From Leptolinea sp. UBA4782 (GTDB taxonomy: Bacteria; Chloroflexota; Anaerolineae; Anaerolineales; Anaerolineaceae): DNA of 64,000 nt. The translations under genes were made by a program, and so were the position numbers. The notes beneath the pieces were generated by a model that was not told the origin of the DNA, ran no database searches, and saw nothing but the letters and a program-made list of their open reading frames with translations. Numbering within the stretch: position 1 is the stretch's first letter; every line of letters begins with the position of its first letter. The DNA lies in contig DHHC01000003.1 of the NCBI GenBank assembly GCA_002403095.1, positions 1 through 64,000 on the forward strand, in the 5' to 3' direction. Below, one piece after another: positions 62,882 to 64,000 of the stretch.

Positions 62882-63877
62882 ATGACGCATCCAGATACCC
62901 GTATTTCAGTCACAGTTGATGATATTCAGGCTGCCAGCCAGCGCATCAACCCTTACATTCTGCACACCCCTCTCATTCCATCCCGCTTTCTTTCCGAAAA
63001 ATGCGCAGTGCCAGTATTTCTTAAACTGGAATGCCTGCAGCCGACAGGTTCCTTTAAAATACGTGGGGCAACCAACCGGCTGCTGCAGCTCAGCCCTGAG
63101 GAAAAGCAGCGCGGGGTGATCACCGTATCCAGCGGCAATCACGGCCGGGCACTGGCATACACTGCTGCCCGGTTGGGGATCCCTGCAACCATTTTCTTGT
63201 CGGTTCATACACCCATCAACAAGGTCGAAGCGATCCGGAAAACCGGTGCAGTAACCATGGTAACCGGAGATTGTTACGATGAAGCCGAAGCTGCAGCCGT
63301 TGAATATGAACGGATACACAACCTGGTACACATCCCTTCATTTGATAACTTGCAAATCATTGCAGGACAGGGAACAATTGCCTTAGAAATATTTGAGGAT
63401 GCTCCAGCCACCCGCCACATCATTTTCCCGCTTTCAGGCGGCGGAATGGGTTCCGGGATTGGGATCGTTGCCAGGAACCAGAACCCGCCAGCCTCCATTT
63501 GGGGGGTCAGCATGGAAAGAGCTCCGGTCATGGTTCGCAGCCTGGAAGCAGGCAAAGTGCTCACCCTGCCGGAAGAGGAAACCCTTGCAGATGGATTGAA
63601 AGGCGGCCTGGGGATCACCAACCAGTACACTTTTTTTCTATGCCAGCAGCTGGTTGACCATACTGCATTGGTCAGTGAGGAAGAGATCGGCAAGGCAATT
63701 GTTTTTCTCTACAAGGAGCACCACCTGATTGTCGAAGGATCAGGCGCAGTTGGCGTTGCTGCCCTGCTGTCAGGCAAAGTCGTGCCGGACGGTCCGGCTA
63801 CAGTGGTTATCAGCGGCAGCAATATTGACCTGCCGGTGCTTATGCGGCTGGTGAAAGAATACTCAGGTCTTTTTTGA
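62882..63877 (+). CDS. threonine/serine dehydratase or racemase (fold-type II PLP enzyme)
   Basis: 331 residues. PLP lysine at residue 59 in PTGSFKIRGATN, SSGNHGRALAYTA phosphate site, SGGGMGSGIGI glycine loop and a C-terminal SGSNID. No ACT domain, so it is a short catabolic-type threonine ammonia-lyase or serine racemase. The 3' end overlaps the convergent permease gene by 15 bases. Confidence 0.92.
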   Translation: MTHPDTRISVTVDDIQAASQRINPYILHTPLIPSRFLSEKCAVPVFLKLECLQPTGSFKIRGATNRLLQLSPEEKQRGVITVSSGNHGRALAYTAARLGIPATIFLSVHTPINKVEAIRKTGAVTMVTGDCYDEAEAAAVEYERIHNLVHIPSFDNLQIIAGQGTIALEIFEDAPATRHIIFPLSGGGMGSGIGIVARNQNPPASIWGVSMERAPVMVRSLEAGKVLTLPEEETLADGLKGGLGITNQYTFFLCQQLVDHTALVSEEEIGKAIVFLYKEHHLIVEGSGAVGVAALLSGKVVPDGPATVVISGSNIDLPVLMRLVKEYSGLF

Positions 63878-64000
63878 TTCCATTTCAAATCCCGGGATGC
63901 GGCTTTTCCGCTCCAGGTATTTCAGGACTTCATTCAGAATAAACACCATAACCAGGTAAACCACAGCCACAGCCAGGTAGCTGCTGATTGGATCGTACGT
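63863..64000 (-). CDS. amino-acid ABC transporter permease, C-terminal fragment (5' end cut by window)
   Basis: Forty-five C-terminal residues are visible: SSYLAVAVVYLVMVFILNEV is the last transmembrane helix, followed by a YLERKSRIPGFE tail. The YL..hE+. end is characteristic of HisM/GlnQ-type polar amino-acid permeases. The rest of the gene lies beyond base 64000. Confidence 0.6.
   Translation of the reverse strand, partial: TYDPISSYLAVAVVYLVMVFILNEVLKYLERKSRIPGFEMESKKT

Overview
The window reads as ordinary chromosomal DNA of an anaerobic, monoderm-like member of the Chloroflexota, most likely class Anaerolineae. That assignment is inference. It rests on moderate GC, densely packed genes in short strand-specific operons, Thr-rich lipoprotein linkers, DUF4405/TIGR01906-type membrane proteins, a mevalonate-type decarboxylase, paired MoeA proteins, a group 3 [NiFe]-hydrogenase and anaerobe radical SAM chemistry. 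Both window edges cut genes: an aminotransferase on the left and an amino-acid ABC permease on the right. No phage, IS element, rRNA or CRISPR array was seen.

Layout. 1-3.9 kb: class III aminotransferase, metal-dependent cyclase, SCPx/archaeal-type thiolase, AlkZ-related protein. 3.9-9.7 kb: a giant GH13 protein facing a GH57 enzyme and an NAD-binding epimerase-like protein. 9.8-13 kb: TIM-barrel-like protein, ftsZ and two small proteins. 13.9-15.4 kb: a tat operon. 16.2-17.0 kb: a peroxiredoxin-glutaredoxin fusion interrupted by one in-frame TGA exactly at the peroxidatic Cys. 17.1-20.0 kb: a UbiD/AcnX/DUF126 operon, the signature of the archaeal mevalonate branch. 20-30.3 kb: a nucleoside hydrolase lipoprotein, a DUF4405/cysteine-rich protein, and two arsenic operons (arsR-[UGA-containing thioredoxin-like]-arsP and arsR-acr3) flanking a [NiFe]-hydrogenase pair, a rhodanese and a radical SAM protein. 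30.4-32.3 kb: tRNA-Gln(CUG) directly before glnS. 32-35 kb: accessory genes (membrane protein, ANT(6)-like transferase, double GNAT). 35.3-41.5 kb: TetR, GH13, mvaD-like decarboxylase, rseP, HEAT-repeat protein, acyP. 41.5-48.5 kb: uvrB, an AT-rich orphan Api92-like gene, mfd and pth. 48.5-57.9 kb: small envelope proteins, NAD(P)HX repair, a spermidine-synthase-like protein, gpmA, ugpC, 6S RNA, thpR, rsfS and bcp. 57.9-62.8 kb: a molybdenum/tungsten-cofactor operon with two MoeA proteins, a UbiA-like protein and an SDR. 62.9-64 kb: a threonine dehydratase and the cut permease.

The strongest unusual signal is selenocysteine. Two unrelated redox proteins, 6 kb apart, each carry a single in-frame TGA exactly where the family has its catalytic Cys. 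Each TGA is followed at bacterial-SECIS distance by a plausible hairpin. One of them belongs to an arsenic operon whose ArsR operators (ATATTC-N8-GAATAT) recur at three sites in the window. Other notable points: an archaeal-type mevalonate branch coexisting with a mvaD-like gene; a well-supported 6S RNA; a hydrogenase large subunit lacking both the terminal His and the maturation peptide; likely leaderless promoters; and a CTG start codon for rsfS.
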